64,000 nt of DNA from Hyphomonadaceae bacterium (GTDB taxonomy: Bacteria; Pseudomonadota; Alphaproteobacteria; Rhizobiales; Hyphomicrobiaceae): the NCBI GenBank assembly GCA_019747815.1, contig JAIEQJ010000035.1, forward strand, positions 62,001-126,000. The letters run 5' to 3'. Numbering within the stretch: the first letter of the stretch is position 1; every line of letters begins with the position of its first letter. The notes under the pieces were generated by a model. The model saw only the letters and a program-made list of their open reading frames with translations. It searched no databases and had not been told where the DNA came from. The position numbers and the translations under genes were made by a program. Of the stretch, positions 18,064 to 27,459 are shown in pieces.

Positions 18064-19512
18064 ATGGGAAAGCGCCGGGAAGGGCCAACATGGGCTTGTC
18101 TGGCTTTGCTTTTCGTGATGCTGACGGTGACGCACAGTGCCGCGCAGGAGGCTAGGCCCGACTTGATGTGGGGTGTCAACGGACATCCACTCGTATCGTA
18201 TCCGGGTGTCACGATCGAGCAGCAACTCGATTACATCAAAGATCTGGGAATGACGTCCTACCGCGTCGATGTGGGTGGTGTCGGCGGTGCACCGGGGCTG
18301 GCCAATCTTGTCAAAGCCGCGAAGGCTCGAGGCATACAAATCCTCCCCGTCATAGTCCCCGGACTGAACCTCGACAAAGAGACAGCAGCCGATCTCTACA
18401 CAAAGGCTTACGAATTGGCCTTTGGGCTGGTCTCCCGCTTCGGCGGCGACATTCGCGTTTGGGAGCTCGGCAACGAGCTTGAGAACTACGCCATCATCAA
18501 GCCGTGCGAGATGCAGGACGACGGTGTCCAGTACAACTGTGCATGGGGACCCGCAGGCGGTGTGGGCCCGCTGGAATACTACGGCCCTCGATGGGCCAAG
18601 GTGAGTGCCGTCCTAAAAGGTCTCTCCGACGGCACGACGGCTGCGGACCCGACGATCCGCAAGGCGATGGGAACGGCGGGCTGGGGCCATACCGGTGCGT
18701 TCACGCGTATGCAGCAGGACGGGATCAAGTGGGACATATCGGTTTGGCACATGTACGGCCAGGACCCGGAATGGGCCTTCAAGATATTGGCCAGGTTTGA
18801 CCGCCCGATCTGGATAACGGAGTTCAACAACCCCTATGGAAGTCAAGCCGGACTTCAGCAGCAGGCGCTCGGTCTGACTTTAGCCGTGACGCGCCTGAGG
18901 CAGCTCCGGGCCGCCTACAACATCGAGGCTGCGCATATCTATGAGCTGATGGATGAGACCTATTGGGCGCCGAGCTTTGAAGCCGTCATGGGGCTGGTGC
19001 ATTTGCAGAAGGATGACAAGGGGCGGTGGACGCCTGCCGGACCGAAACCCGCCTACATCGCCGTCAAGGAACTGATCGGCGATGCGAACTCGTTGCCGGG
19101 TGCTTCGCTGCCCTGCCATCTGAACGAATACAACCGGCTCGATTCGCGCACGAGCATGCAGCTATCGTACGTCTATTGCCTGATACTTGGGCGCTCTGCA
19201 GATGGGGCTGGCTACAAGACGTGGATAGCCGGATTGGACAACGGCATCCCTGTTGCAGATGTGGTTCTTGCCATGCTGGGTTCTGACGAGTTCGGCAGCA
19301 GGCACTCGGTCTCGAGCCAGAAGGATTCCGAGTTCGTTGCCTTGCTCTACCGGCGGCTGCTCAATCGCGAGCCGGACGGCGGAGGCTATGCAAGCTACCT
19401 GTCGCAACTTGCGGCCGGCACTCTCACGCGTGCGTCCCTGGCAAAGCTGCTCGTCAATTCCGACGAGTTCCGCAGGAGGCACCCCGTTCTTGCATTGGCC
19501 CCCGGGGGCTGA
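18064..19512 (+). CDS. Secreted glycoside hydrolase (clan A-like) fused to DUF4214-type repeats
   Basis: The 482-residue product has a signal peptide (hydrophobic ACLALLFVML, cleavage near HSAAQ). A TIM-barrel glycosidase domain spans about residues 32-350. ELGNE places the acid/base Glu at 138, and WITEFNNP places the nucleophile Glu at 253, the spacing of GH39/GH5-type enzymes. Residues about 360-475 contain two repeats of the form YRRLLNREPDGGGY...SLAKLLVNSDEF, typical of DUF4214. It probably trims or degrades the polysaccharide outside the inner membrane. The repeats may bind glycan. The exact GH family is uncertain. Confidence 0.78.
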   Translation: MGKRREGPTWACLALLFVMLTVTHSAAQEARPDLMWGVNGHPLVSYPGVTIEQQLDYIKDLGMTSYRVDVGGVGGAPGLANLVKAAKARGIQILPVIVPGLNLDKETAADLYTKAYELAFGLVSRFGGDIRVWELGNELENYAIIKPCEMQDDGVQYNCAWGPAGGVGPLEYYGPRWAKVSAVLKGLSDGTTAADPTIRKAMGTAGWGHTGAFTRMQQDGIKWDISVWHMYGQDPEWAFKILARFDRPIWITEFNNPYGSQAGLQQQALGLTLAVTRLRQLRAAYNIEAAHIYELMDETYWAPSFEAVMGLVHLQKDDKGRWTPAGPKPAYIAVKELIGDANSLPGASLPCHLNEYNRLDSRTSMQLSYVYCLILGRSADGAGYKTWIAGLDNGIPVADVVLAMLGSDEFGSRHSVSSQKDSEFVALLYRRLLNREPDGGGYASYLSQLAAGTLTRASLAKLLVNSDEFRRRHPVLALAPGG

Positions 19513-19732
19513 CACCTCCGATGCCGGACGACGTATGCCCGGCAACCGCATGGTACGATGTATCGCTCCGGGGGGTGTGCCGCGGGGTCGCCATGGGCCG
19601 CAGCGGTTGTAAACCGCAATATCGGTTGGAAAGCGGAGTGATGGCAACACGTGCTAAGACGGGTTGCCTGACCTGGAGGGTGCCAGGGGTGCGGGCGTCG
19701 CAGCGTGCGATGATGCTGGTGGACATTGGCGC

Positions 19733-21157
19733 ATGGAACCGTCGGTCGTTGGTTTCCTGGTTCTGGTCGGACTGATGCTGGTTGGTGCTCTACTTGGGGC
19801 ACCGATCATCGTCGGCCTGCTCGCCTCGCTGCCCTTCGGCTCGACCGCGATCGCAACCCTGAGCGCGCTGGGAGGATCATCGCCCCTTGTCTATTCCGCG
19901 TTTGTCGCGCTTCTCATAGCCTTCGTGTCGCTGCGGCGGGACTTTGTCGACCAGCTGGCGATGATCCTGACAGATCGGTGGGTCCCCTGGCTCGTCGGCG
20001 TGCTGATCGTCTACAGTTGCGCAAGCGCTGTCTTTCTTCCCCGGCTGTTTGCCGGAACGACCACGGCGTTCGTTGTGACGTCCGTGGGGTTCATTCAAGA
20101 GGTGCCTCTCGCTCCGGTCTCCGGCAACATCACCCAGACCGCCTATTTCGCCTTTGGCGCCCTTGCCTACTATGCGTTTGCAGTCCTGCTGATCGAGAAG
20201 AAAAATCAGGAACTGGTGCGGCGCGGCTTTCTCGTATTCGTCACCATAACGGCCGTCCTCGGCTTGGTGGATGTCGCTGCCAAGCTTTCAGGGCTCGGCG
20301 ATATCCTGCTGCCGATACGAACCGCCAACTACGGGCTTCTCATCGATGTGATGGAAGGGGGGTTCTGGCGGATCACGGGTGCGCATGCCGAGGCCTCGGC
20401 CTACGCCGGCGCTGCGCTGTCGTGCCTGGCTTTCAGTTTCGCCTATTGGCGGACCAGCAGGTCGCTGCCGGTGTTCATGCTGATGGTCGTCTTGCTCGCG
20501 CTTGTGGTGTTCTCCACGTCGAGCACGGCGTATGGCAGCCTTGCAGTCCTGGTTCCCATCGCCGCCATCAGCGTTGTGCTGTCAGGCCTGCAAGGCCGTT
20601 CGTCGGTGCAGGACATCACTTTGGTTTTGATCGTTTGGATGTCGGCGATCGCGGCATTGTCCATCTATCTTTGGAACGAGAGGTTCTTCGATCCCCTTGT
20701 GCAACTGTTCGAGACGATGGTGCTCAGCAAGTTTGCGACGGTTTCAGGCATTGAGCGCAGCTACTGGAATGCTCAAAGCCTGCAGGCGCTGTACGACACC
20801 AGTGGCGTGGGTATCGGCATGGGCAGCTCGCGCTCCTCCAGCTGGATTGTTTCCGTCTTCTCGCAGCTTGGTGTCTTGGGCGGGTTGCTGATGATGGGGC
20901 TCGTAGGCTATTTGGTCTGGGACATGGTCGCGCGCAAACCGGTGCATGCGGATGTAAAATTCGCCGCACTGGCAGCCGGTGCACGTGCAGCCGCGCTCGC
21001 CTCGCTCGTCGCGGGGAGCATAGGTGGCAGCTCCGCAGACCCGGGGATCCTCTTCTTCATAAGTCTGGCGGTCGTGGAAAGCTACCGCAGGCCGATTTCC
21101 ATGGGTGCCAGAGAGCCCGTAGGTCGCGTCGGGCGTTTCAGTCCGCAATCAGCCTAG
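19733..21157 (+). CDS. Second polymerase-like polytopic membrane protein
   Basis: This 474-residue protein has about ten to twelve hydrophobic segments. A central periplasmic loop contains GAHAEASAYAGAALS. A late GVGIGMGSSRSSSWIVSVFSQLGVLGGLL segment resembles the second conserved region of O-antigen polymerases. Similarity to Wzy is by layout and these loops only. The ATG at 19733 is where the membrane region begins; the reading frame upstream looks non-coding. It sits between the glycosidase and the duplicated-domain gene on the plus strand. Together with the protein at 15760-17145 this gives two polymerase candidates. Confidence 0.65.
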   Translation: MEPSVVGFLVLVGLMLVGALLGAPIIVGLLASLPFGSTAIATLSALGGSSPLVYSAFVALLIAFVSLRRDFVDQLAMILTDRWVPWLVGVLIVYSCASAVFLPRLFAGTTTAFVVTSVGFIQEVPLAPVSGNITQTAYFAFGALAYYAFAVLLIEKKNQELVRRGFLVFVTITAVLGLVDVAAKLSGLGDILLPIRTANYGLLIDVMEGGFWRITGAHAEASAYAGAALSCLAFSFAYWRTSRSLPVFMLMVVLLALVVFSTSSTAYGSLAVLVPIAAISVVLSGLQGRSSVQDITLVLIVWMSAIAALSIYLWNERFFDPLVQLFETMVLSKFATVSGIERSYWNAQSLQALYDTSGVGIGMGSSRSSSWIVSVFSQLGVLGGLLMMGLVGYLVWDMVARKPVHADVKFAALAAGARAAALASLVAGSIGGSSADPGILFFISLAVVESYRRPISMGAREPVGRVGRFSPQSA

Positions 21158-21284
21158 GTGTGTCCATGACCTGCGTTGGGTTGAGTTCCGTCGCCGAAAT
21201 CTTAAGGAAACGGCAATCTGTGGCGGCCTCGAGAGGCTGACTTCTGCTTGAAGACTTTGCTGTCGTTTACGTGGAGACAGAAAC

Positions 21285-22337
21285 ATGCGCGTGCGGGCGG
21301 GTGATCGAGTGAGGGTCCGAAGCAAGGAGGAGATCCTTGGGACGCTTGACAAGAATGGCCGTTTGGACGGTTTGCCGTTCATGCCGCAGATGTTTCAGTA
21401 CTGCGGCCAGGAGTTCGAGGTTTACATGCGGGCGCATAAGACCTGTGACACCGTCTCGGGAAACTACGTCAACCGAAAGCTGCCGGACGGTGTGCATCTG
21501 AACCTTCGGTGTGATGGCAAAGCCTATGATGGCTGCCAGGCCGGCTGCCTGCTGTTTTGGAAGGAAGCATGGCTGGAGCCTTTGGCCGCGGTTGGCAAGG
21601 GGAAAGCTCCCTCCCCTGGCGCGGCACCGTCGGGGCCTCGGCCACGCAGCCAAGTGTCCTGCACCGAGGAGGACGTGTTGGCGGCCACGCGCGCTCCGAA
21701 GACCGAAGCAGCCGAAGAGACGCGCTATATCTGCCAAGCCACGGCGTTGTTGGACTTCACGTCTCCGCTCAAGTGGTGGGACGCCAGGCAGTACGTCGAA
21801 GACTACACCTCCGGCAATGCCTCGCTTGGCCGCCTCTTCCGCGGTTTTGTCTATACCACCTTGTTGTACGGGACCTTGGCGCACAGGTACCGACTTGGCC
21901 GTCCCGCGCGCTGGCTGCATGAGAAGATGCGGTTCCTCTGGCGCGGCAAGCCTCTGCCTCGGGCGCTGGGCAAGATTCCCCTCGGTCAAGCCAAAGCGAC
22001 CAGCGACCTGCACCTGCACCCTGGAGAGCTCGTCCGGGTAAAATCCCACGAGGCCATATTGGCGACGATCGATATGCTGAATCGCAACCGGGGGATGTCT
22101 TTCGACCAGGAAATGGCCCCCTATTGCGGTCGAACTTTTCGCGTTCGAACGCGAGTTGAGAACTTCGTTGACGAAAAGACCGGAAAGATGAAGCAATTGA
22201 AGACACCGGCCGTCATTCTGGAGGGGGCCGTCTGTGGGTCCCGTTACAGCGATCACAGGATGTTCTGTCCAAGAAGCATCTATTCGTGGTGGCGTGAAAT
22301 TTGGCTGGAGAGGGTGCCGGACAAGCCAAAGCCCTGA
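21285..22337 (+). CDS. Uncharacterised protein with an internally duplicated YCG/Cys domain
   Basis: The 350-residue product has two copies of a domain of about 95 residues, at 4-100 and 245-345. Each starts G-[DE]-x-V-R-V-[RK]-S-x-E-x-I-L, continues to YCG (39-41 and 280-282) and F-x-V, and ends CxxxxWxEIWL-like (WKEAWLEPL and WWREIWLERV). Copy 1 has Cys40, 54, 76, 84 and 88. Copy 2 keeps Cys281, 317 and 328, and has His324 at the Cys84 position, a metal-site-like pattern. The linker is mostly helical, with YEDYTSGN-like and LHEKMRFLWRG segments. No signal peptide. Function unknown; the position inside the cluster suggests a part in polysaccharide assembly. Confidence 0.65.
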   Translation: MRVRAGDRVRVRSKEEILGTLDKNGRLDGLPFMPQMFQYCGQEFEVYMRAHKTCDTVSGNYVNRKLPDGVHLNLRCDGKAYDGCQAGCLLFWKEAWLEPLAAVGKGKAPSPGAAPSGPRPRSQVSCTEEDVLAATRAPKTEAAEETRYICQATALLDFTSPLKWWDARQYVEDYTSGNASLGRLFRGFVYTTLLYGTLAHRYRLGRPARWLHEKMRFLWRGKPLPRALGKIPLGQAKATSDLHLHPGELVRVKSHEAILATIDMLNRNRGMSFDQEMAPYCGRTFRVRTRVENFVDEKTGKMKQLKTPAVILEGAVCGSRYSDHRMFCPRSIYSWWREIWLERVPDKPKP

Positions 22338-22454
22338 CGCGGGCCGGGTGCTGCTCCCCATGATTGCGGTCGGGCTTCGACTGCAGGATGGTGCCCGTCG
22401 CTCGGGGCAGGCCACAGTCCGCGCAGAGCCGAGCTTCAAGGCGCGTGCTTGCCG

Positions 22455-23918
22455 ATGGAGAACCTGAAGGAGCGCGCAGTTCGCGGCGGCTTGGCCAAGC
22501 TGATCGGCCAGGGCGTGGGCGTGTTGCTGCGTGTCAGCACGCTTGCCGTGCTTGCCCGCCTGCTGAGCCCGAGCGACTTCGGCATCGCGGCGATGGTGAT
22601 CATCGTTGCGGGCTTCTTCGAGCTCCTGGCTTCAGCCGGTTTGCAGTGGGCCGCAATCCAGGCGCCGACAATCACGGATCAGCAAAGGTCGAAACTGTTC
22701 TGGTTCAACCTGTCTCTCGGCGCTGCCTTTGGTTTCATGTTTGTCGCGGCAGCTCCACTCCTCGCCCAGTTCTATGGGGAGCCTCGCCTGTTCTGGGTGG
22801 CACCGGCGTACGCGCTCAGTTTCCTGTTGACCAGTGCAGGCGTGCAGCACCTGGCGCTTCTTGAGCGGCAGCTCAGATATGTCGTGGTCACCTACATCGA
22901 CCTGGGCGCTCAGATTGTCTATGCGGCCAGCGCGATCCTGCTCGCGGTAGCGGGCGTTGGCTATTGGGCCCTCGTCTTCGCCTCGCTCTTGCAGGCGGCA
23001 ACGCTGACCTCGAGTGCATGGCTTGCCACCCGCTGGGTCCCGGGATTGCCTCGGCGGGACACGGAAATCGGGTCGCTCTTGCGGTTTGGTGCCACGCTCA
23101 CACTCAACAATCTGGTCGTATGGCTGGCCTACAATACGGAGAAGATCTTGCTCGGCAGGTATTGGGGAGCCGATGCTCTGGGCATCTATGGGCGCGCCTA
23201 TCAGCTCATCAATTTTCCCGTCGCCAGCATCAATGCCGCAACAGGGGGTGTTGCTATTTCCTCCCTGTCGCGCCTGCATGACGACCCTGTTCGTCACCGC
23301 GCCTATTTTCTCAAGGGCTATTCGCTGCTGCTGTCCTTGTCCATGCCGCTCACCGCCTTTTGTGCCGTGTTCGGTGACGACATCGTCCTTGTGTTTCTAG
23401 GATCGCAATGGACGGAGGCTGTGCCTGTGTTTCGCCTGCTGACCCCTACGGTCCTCTTCTTCGGAATGATCAATCCGCTGCAGGCGTTGCTGCTGTCGCT
23501 GGGGCTGCAGCGGCGCAGCTTGTACCTGGCGATGGTGATCGCACCGCTGGTCATCGGCGCGGTCGCTCTCGGTATCCCATATGGTCCTACGGGTGTTGCC
23601 TTTGCCTTTTCGGCGGCAACGAGCTTGTGGCTCGTTCCACACATTCTTTGGTGTTTGCACGGGACGAATATCTCTCCGCGCGACATGGCCGTTGCCGCGG
23701 GCAAGCCATTCCTGGCCGCCGTCGTGGCCGGAGTGGCCGGATTTGCCGCGCATTACTATTTAGGAGGACTGGGTCAGCCCTTGTTGAGGCTTTGCTTGGG
23801 AGGAATCGTAACATTTGGAGTGTATTTCGGCATGCTCCTGTTCGCACTTGGGCAGCGCACGGTGTATCTCGACTTGCTGCAGGGATTCCGTGCTGCGGGG
23901 CGCGCCGGAGGCTCATAG
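22455..23918 (+). CDS. Polysaccharide flippase, MOP superfamily (Wzx-like)
   Basis: This 487-residue protein has about 12-14 hydrophobic segments and begins RAVRGGLAKLIGQGVGVLLRVSTLAVLARLLSP-like, the classic first helix and LLSPSDFG turn of PST/WzxC exporters. It should flip the lipid-linked repeat unit to the periplasm. The ATG at 22455 is favoured over a TTG two codons earlier. Six bases separate it from the following GT2 gene, so they are co-transcribed. Confidence 0.88.
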   Translation: MENLKERAVRGGLAKLIGQGVGVLLRVSTLAVLARLLSPSDFGIAAMVIIVAGFFELLASAGLQWAAIQAPTITDQQRSKLFWFNLSLGAAFGFMFVAAAPLLAQFYGEPRLFWVAPAYALSFLLTSAGVQHLALLERQLRYVVVTYIDLGAQIVYAASAILLAVAGVGYWALVFASLLQAATLTSSAWLATRWVPGLPRRDTEIGSLLRFGATLTLNNLVVWLAYNTEKILLGRYWGADALGIYGRAYQLINFPVASINAATGGVAISSLSRLHDDPVRHRAYFLKGYSLLLSLSMPLTAFCAVFGDDIVLVFLGSQWTEAVPVFRLLTPTVLFFGMINPLQALLLSLGLQRRSLYLAMVIAPLVIGAVALGIPYGPTGVAFAFSAATSLWLVPHILWCLHGTNISPRDMAVAAGKPFLAAVVAGVAGFAAHYYLGGLGQPLLRLCLGGIVTFGVYFGMLLFALGQRTVYLDLLQGFRAAGRAGGS

Positions 23919-23924
23919 GGCGTC

Positions 23925-24944
23925 ATGGCGGATACCAACGATCATCAGCCTTTGGTCGCGGTTGTAACGCCCGTGTACAACGGGCAGCCCTATCTTGCGC
24001 GAACGTTGGCCTGCGTTCAGGCGCAGACCTATGCCAATCTCGTTCATGTCGTGCTGGACAACGCCAGCACTGACGATACGCCCAGTGCCATCGCTGCGAC
24101 CGTCGGCGGCCGTGTTCCGATCATCACGCAATGCAATGCATCGCTCCTGCCACAAGTCGAGAATTGGAATGCTGCCGTTGCGATGACCCCGCCACAGGCG
24201 CGCTACGTCAAGCTGTTGCCCGCTGACGATCTGATGCGCGCCGACTGCATCGAGCGCCTTGTGGCTGTGGCGGAAGCCAACCCCTCTGTTCACTGTGTGA
24301 CGGCCGTCGACGTGTTTGAGGATCGCGTGAAACCGCACGGCCTGGACCCGAGACGAAGCGTGTTTGAGGGTCGCGAGATCGTGCAGCGGATACTGCGCGG
24401 CCAACTCCATTGGCTGCCGAACCACCATGTCTTCTTCAGGACGACGCCGGAGCGGCTCGTCCGGCCATTTGATCCCGCGGTCAATCCGGGGTTCGACAGT
24501 GATTTCATCCTGCGGCTGCTGCTGCAGGGAGAGATGGGTTTCGTGAACGCGCCCCTCCTCTATACGCGCTATCACAAATCCACGGTCACGGCTGACTACG
24601 CGGCGCATGGCGCATTGCTCTACACGCTGATCGCAGCGATACGGCGCTACGGCGGCGATCTGCTGTCGCCGAGCGAATACAAGCGACAGTGCGATGCTCA
24701 GCTGCGCCTGATCTTGCGGCACGTTCTCATTTGGCAGCTCACGGGGAAAACCCAGATTGCAGCCAGGAATCTGCAGCATCTGGCAGAGCTGGGCTTCAAG
24801 CCCTCGGCGCTCGATTATCTAGCGTGCATCCTGACCTGGCCACCCCACAAGTTGCGCAAGACGATACGCGAGATTGCAGACCGGGCAGTGTCGCCGCGTC
24901 GGAGGATGACGGAAGCGGACTTCCTGCAACCCATTAGCCGCTAG
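23925..24944 (+). CDS. Glycosyltransferase family 2 protein
   Basis: The 339-residue GT-A enzyme starts VAVVTPVYNGQPYLARTL and has DNASTDDT, then the metal-binding LPADD (the DxD equivalent) near residue 90-94. FDSDFILRLLLQG matches the acceptor-side ED-like region. No membrane segment is seen. It is coupled to the flippase gene. Donor and acceptor are unknown. Confidence 0.85.
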   Translation: MADTNDHQPLVAVVTPVYNGQPYLARTLACVQAQTYANLVHVVLDNASTDDTPSAIAATVGGRVPIITQCNASLLPQVENWNAAVAMTPPQARYVKLLPADDLMRADCIERLVAVAEANPSVHCVTAVDVFEDRVKPHGLDPRRSVFEGREIVQRILRGQLHWLPNHHVFFRTTPERLVRPFDPAVNPGFDSDFILRLLLQGEMGFVNAPLLYTRYHKSTVTADYAAHGALLYTLIAAIRRYGGDLLSPSEYKRQCDAQLRLILRHVLIWQLTGKTQIAARNLQHLAELGFKPSALDYLACILTWPPHKLRKTIREIADRAVSPRRRMTEADFLQPISR

Positions 24945-25001
24945 GCTGGGCGAGCGGGACCTTGCGGTCGCCGCCAAGCCGTGGGACAGCAAGGAATGCC
25001 C

Positions 25002-25961
25002 TCAGCGGCGAAAGGCTGCTCCCAACTTTGCCAATGGGCTTTCGACTTTCGCCAGATAGGCAAAGGGCGGAAAGAACATCGATCGCGGCGACAGGCGCCG
25101 GGCCATGCGCCATAAGTCCAGGCTGTCGCCGGTGCGGCCGCTGACCAGGCGCGATAGCGCCCGCCAATAGGCGCAGCTTCCGATATTGTGAAAAACCATC
25201 CTGCGGAGTTGCTGAGCATCAGGCAGGGCCGCGCCCTCGTTGGAGAAATAGGACTGGAACGCGCGCTCGATTTCCAGCAGCGGTCCCGCGCCATTCTTCA
25301 GATTGCTCGACAGGGTGTCTTGATGCACCCGGCGCACGCCCTGGATCGCCTGCAGGTCTGCGACTCGGCCAAGCATCGCCAACCGCATCAGCATCTCCAG
25401 GTCGCAAGTGAAGCGCAGCTGGTCTCGGTAGAGACCGGCCCGCTTTTGGGCCGCGGTCCGTACCAGCACGGCGCCGGCTCCGATGGACCCGGACGGCGGA
25501 CACACCTCCATGATGAATTCACTCGGCTCCAGCAAGCGCCAGGTCGCGTGCGCCGCAGCCTGCTCCGCCACCTGCACCGGATTGCGGTCAAGCATGACGA
25601 TCTCGCGGCCGTAGACGAAGGTGATTTCGGGGTTCTGCTCCATGATGGCGAGAGCGCGGGAAAAACAGCCTGGAGCGAGCAGATCGTCGGCAGACACCAC
25701 CATGAAATAGGTCGCCGACGCCCATTCGATCCCTTCATTGATCGACGCGACAAGCCCGCGATTGACCTCGCGGACACGCGTCTCCACCCTCGAATTCTCT
25801 CTTGCGAGGCGCAGCGCTACATCGCCGCTGCCGTCTGTGGAGGCGTTGTCGATGATCAGCACGCGCACGTCGGCGCCGGCCTGATCCAAAATGCTTTCAA
25901 TGCACTCGGGCAGATAGTGTCCGTACCGATAGCAAGGAACGACGACATCGATGCTCGCCAT
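25002..25961 (-). CDS. Glycosyltransferase family 2 protein
   Basis: The 319-residue GT-A enzyme begins IDVVVPCYRYGHYLPECI, has DNASTDGS and the metal-binding SADD near residue 90. A CDLEMLMRLAMLG segment is on the acceptor side. The ATG at 25961 has a GGGAGG site five bases upstream. It is convergent with the previous GT2 and about 120 bases downstream of the SAF oxidoreductase gene. It probably acts in the same repeat-unit assembly. Confidence 0.85.
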   Translation of the reverse strand: MASIDVVVPCYRYGHYLPECIESILDQAGADVRVLIIDNASTDGSGDVALRLARENSRVETRVREVNRGLVASINEGIEWASATYFMVVSADDLLAPGCFSRALAIMEQNPEITFVYGREIVMLDRNPVQVAEQAAAHATWRLLEPSEFIMEVCPPSGSIGAGAVLVRTAAQKRAGLYRDQLRFTCDLEMLMRLAMLGRVADLQAIQGVRRVHQDTLSSNLKNGAGPLLEIERAFQSYFSNEGAALPDAQQLRRMVFHNIGSCAYWRALSRLVSGRTGDSLDLWRMARRLSPRSMFFPPFAYLAKVESPLAKLGAAFRR

Positions 25962-26082
25962 CAAAGCCTCCCAAGCCCGCCACCGGCGCGCCGACAGGCC
26001 CGATGCGCCGCATCAATTCCGCGCTTTGTGACGACTATCAATGCCTTGCACTCGCCCTGCCGGATGCTACGGAACGCAAGCA

Positions 26083-27408
26083 TCACGCAGGAGCAAGCAG
26101 CAGGTCCTCCAGCCATGCCTCGCCCCGGAAGTGGCGGTACTGCTCGGCGCGCAATCGGTCGGCCAGGCGGTTTGGCGGCAATAGAACGTCGTCGTAGGTA
26201 ATGACGGCGTCCTTGCCGATGTCGGCCTTGAGCTTGCAGCCTTCGACCAGGCCTTCGGGCAGGTAGCGGCGGGCGCTCATCTCCTCGACATTCACCGCTT
26301 CGCCGTAGGTCATGTACATGCCGGAGTTGTCGAGCACCTCCCCGGCCTTGAGGTCCCGCTTGGCAACGGCGCACACCTCCACCACGGGGCCGCCCAGGGG
26401 CGGAGCGATCTCGTCCCGGAACAGGACCACGCGCGCGATCGCGTTGGGCACCTCGAAGTGCACCAGATGGTAGGGCGTGAAGAACGAGTAGAGAGGGCCT
26501 TCGCCCATCTTGTAGAGATTGAGATAGTGGCGCTGCTTGGGGTCGGAGTGCTCGGCGAGGACATACACCTTGGTCAGCGGCGTGCCCACCACGTAGTCGA
26601 CGATGCCGCCGAGCTCACGCAGCCGGTCTATGTCGTAGAGCTCGCCGATCTTCGTGACGTCGCCGCGGTACTCGAGCCCGCGCGACATGCCTCTCGATTG
26701 CACCTTGAAGCCGGTCGCGTTGGCCACGATGGCTTGCTCGAAACTGATCTTCGAGCCGTCCGCAAAGCTCGTCACCATCGCCGGGTTCTGTCCCCAACGC
26801 TCGGCAAATCCCTTTTGTGTCGTTGGATTTCGGTAGGGGTCCTGCAGGCCCTTGATGTTGCCGATGACGCGCGGGATGAGGCCCAAGCCCTTGACCCAGC
26901 GGTAGAGGTTCATCTGCACGCCCGGCTCGTCGCCTTCGCAGGCGGAGAGGATGACCCCGTATTTGCGGGCGTAGACTTGGAGCATCGGGCCGATCGTCGC
27001 GTCGATCTCGGCATTCAGCAGCACCACGTCCTTGCCGTGCTTGAAGGCCTCCATCGCCGCGTGCGCGCCGAACTCCACCGAGCCGGTCGCGTCCACGACC
27101 ACATCCACAAAGTCGGAGCGCGCCAGCAGCATGGCATCCGCCGTAGCTGCCGGTCGTCCTACCGCAACCTCGCCGTCGAGCTTCGCCTGGGTGTCCACGA
27201 TCCTGGCGTCCTCGAACCCTGCGTAGCGCAGGACGTCCAGGGCCCGCTCCGGCCCCCGATTGGACACCGCAACCACCCGCATGGCCGGCGTGCTGTGCGT
27301 GATCTGGTTGGTCAACCCCTGGCTCATAAACCCCGCACCGACGATGCCGACACGGATGGGCCTGCCTTGCGCCTCCCTCTCCCGCAACGCGCGATCGACA
27401 AGCAACAT
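26083..27408 (-). CDS. NAD(P)-dependent oxidoreductase with SAF domain
   Basis: The 441-residue product has an N-terminal Rossmann domain with VGIVGAGFMSQGL (residues about 19-31), like homoserine dehydrogenase and Gfo/Idh proteins. A central catalytic region follows, and the C-terminal SAF-like module contains AKRDLKAGEVLD. The start has GAGG nine bases upstream. Proteins of this architecture are frequent in alphaproteobacterial glycan loci next to rfbC-like and nucleotidyltransferase genes, as here, so a step in making an unusual nucleotide sugar is inferred. The substrate is unknown. Confidence 0.7.
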   Translation of the reverse strand: MLLVDRALREREAQGRPIRVGIVGAGFMSQGLTNQITHSTPAMRVVAVSNRGPERALDVLRYAGFEDARIVDTQAKLDGEVAVGRPAATADAMLLARSDFVDVVVDATGSVEFGAHAAMEAFKHGKDVVLLNAEIDATIGPMLQVYARKYGVILSACEGDEPGVQMNLYRWVKGLGLIPRVIGNIKGLQDPYRNPTTQKGFAERWGQNPAMVTSFADGSKISFEQAIVANATGFKVQSRGMSRGLEYRGDVTKIGELYDIDRLRELGGIVDYVVGTPLTKVYVLAEHSDPKQRHYLNLYKMGEGPLYSFFTPYHLVHFEVPNAIARVVLFRDEIAPPLGGPVVEVCAVAKRDLKAGEVLDNSGMYMTYGEAVNVEEMSARRYLPEGLVEGCKLKADIGKDAVITYDDVLLPPNRLADRLRAEQYRHFRGEAWLEDLLLAPA

Positions 27409-27459
27409 GTGGAAATCCTCTCAACCTTCGCAGCGCAGGCGGACGGCATTGCCCGGCGC

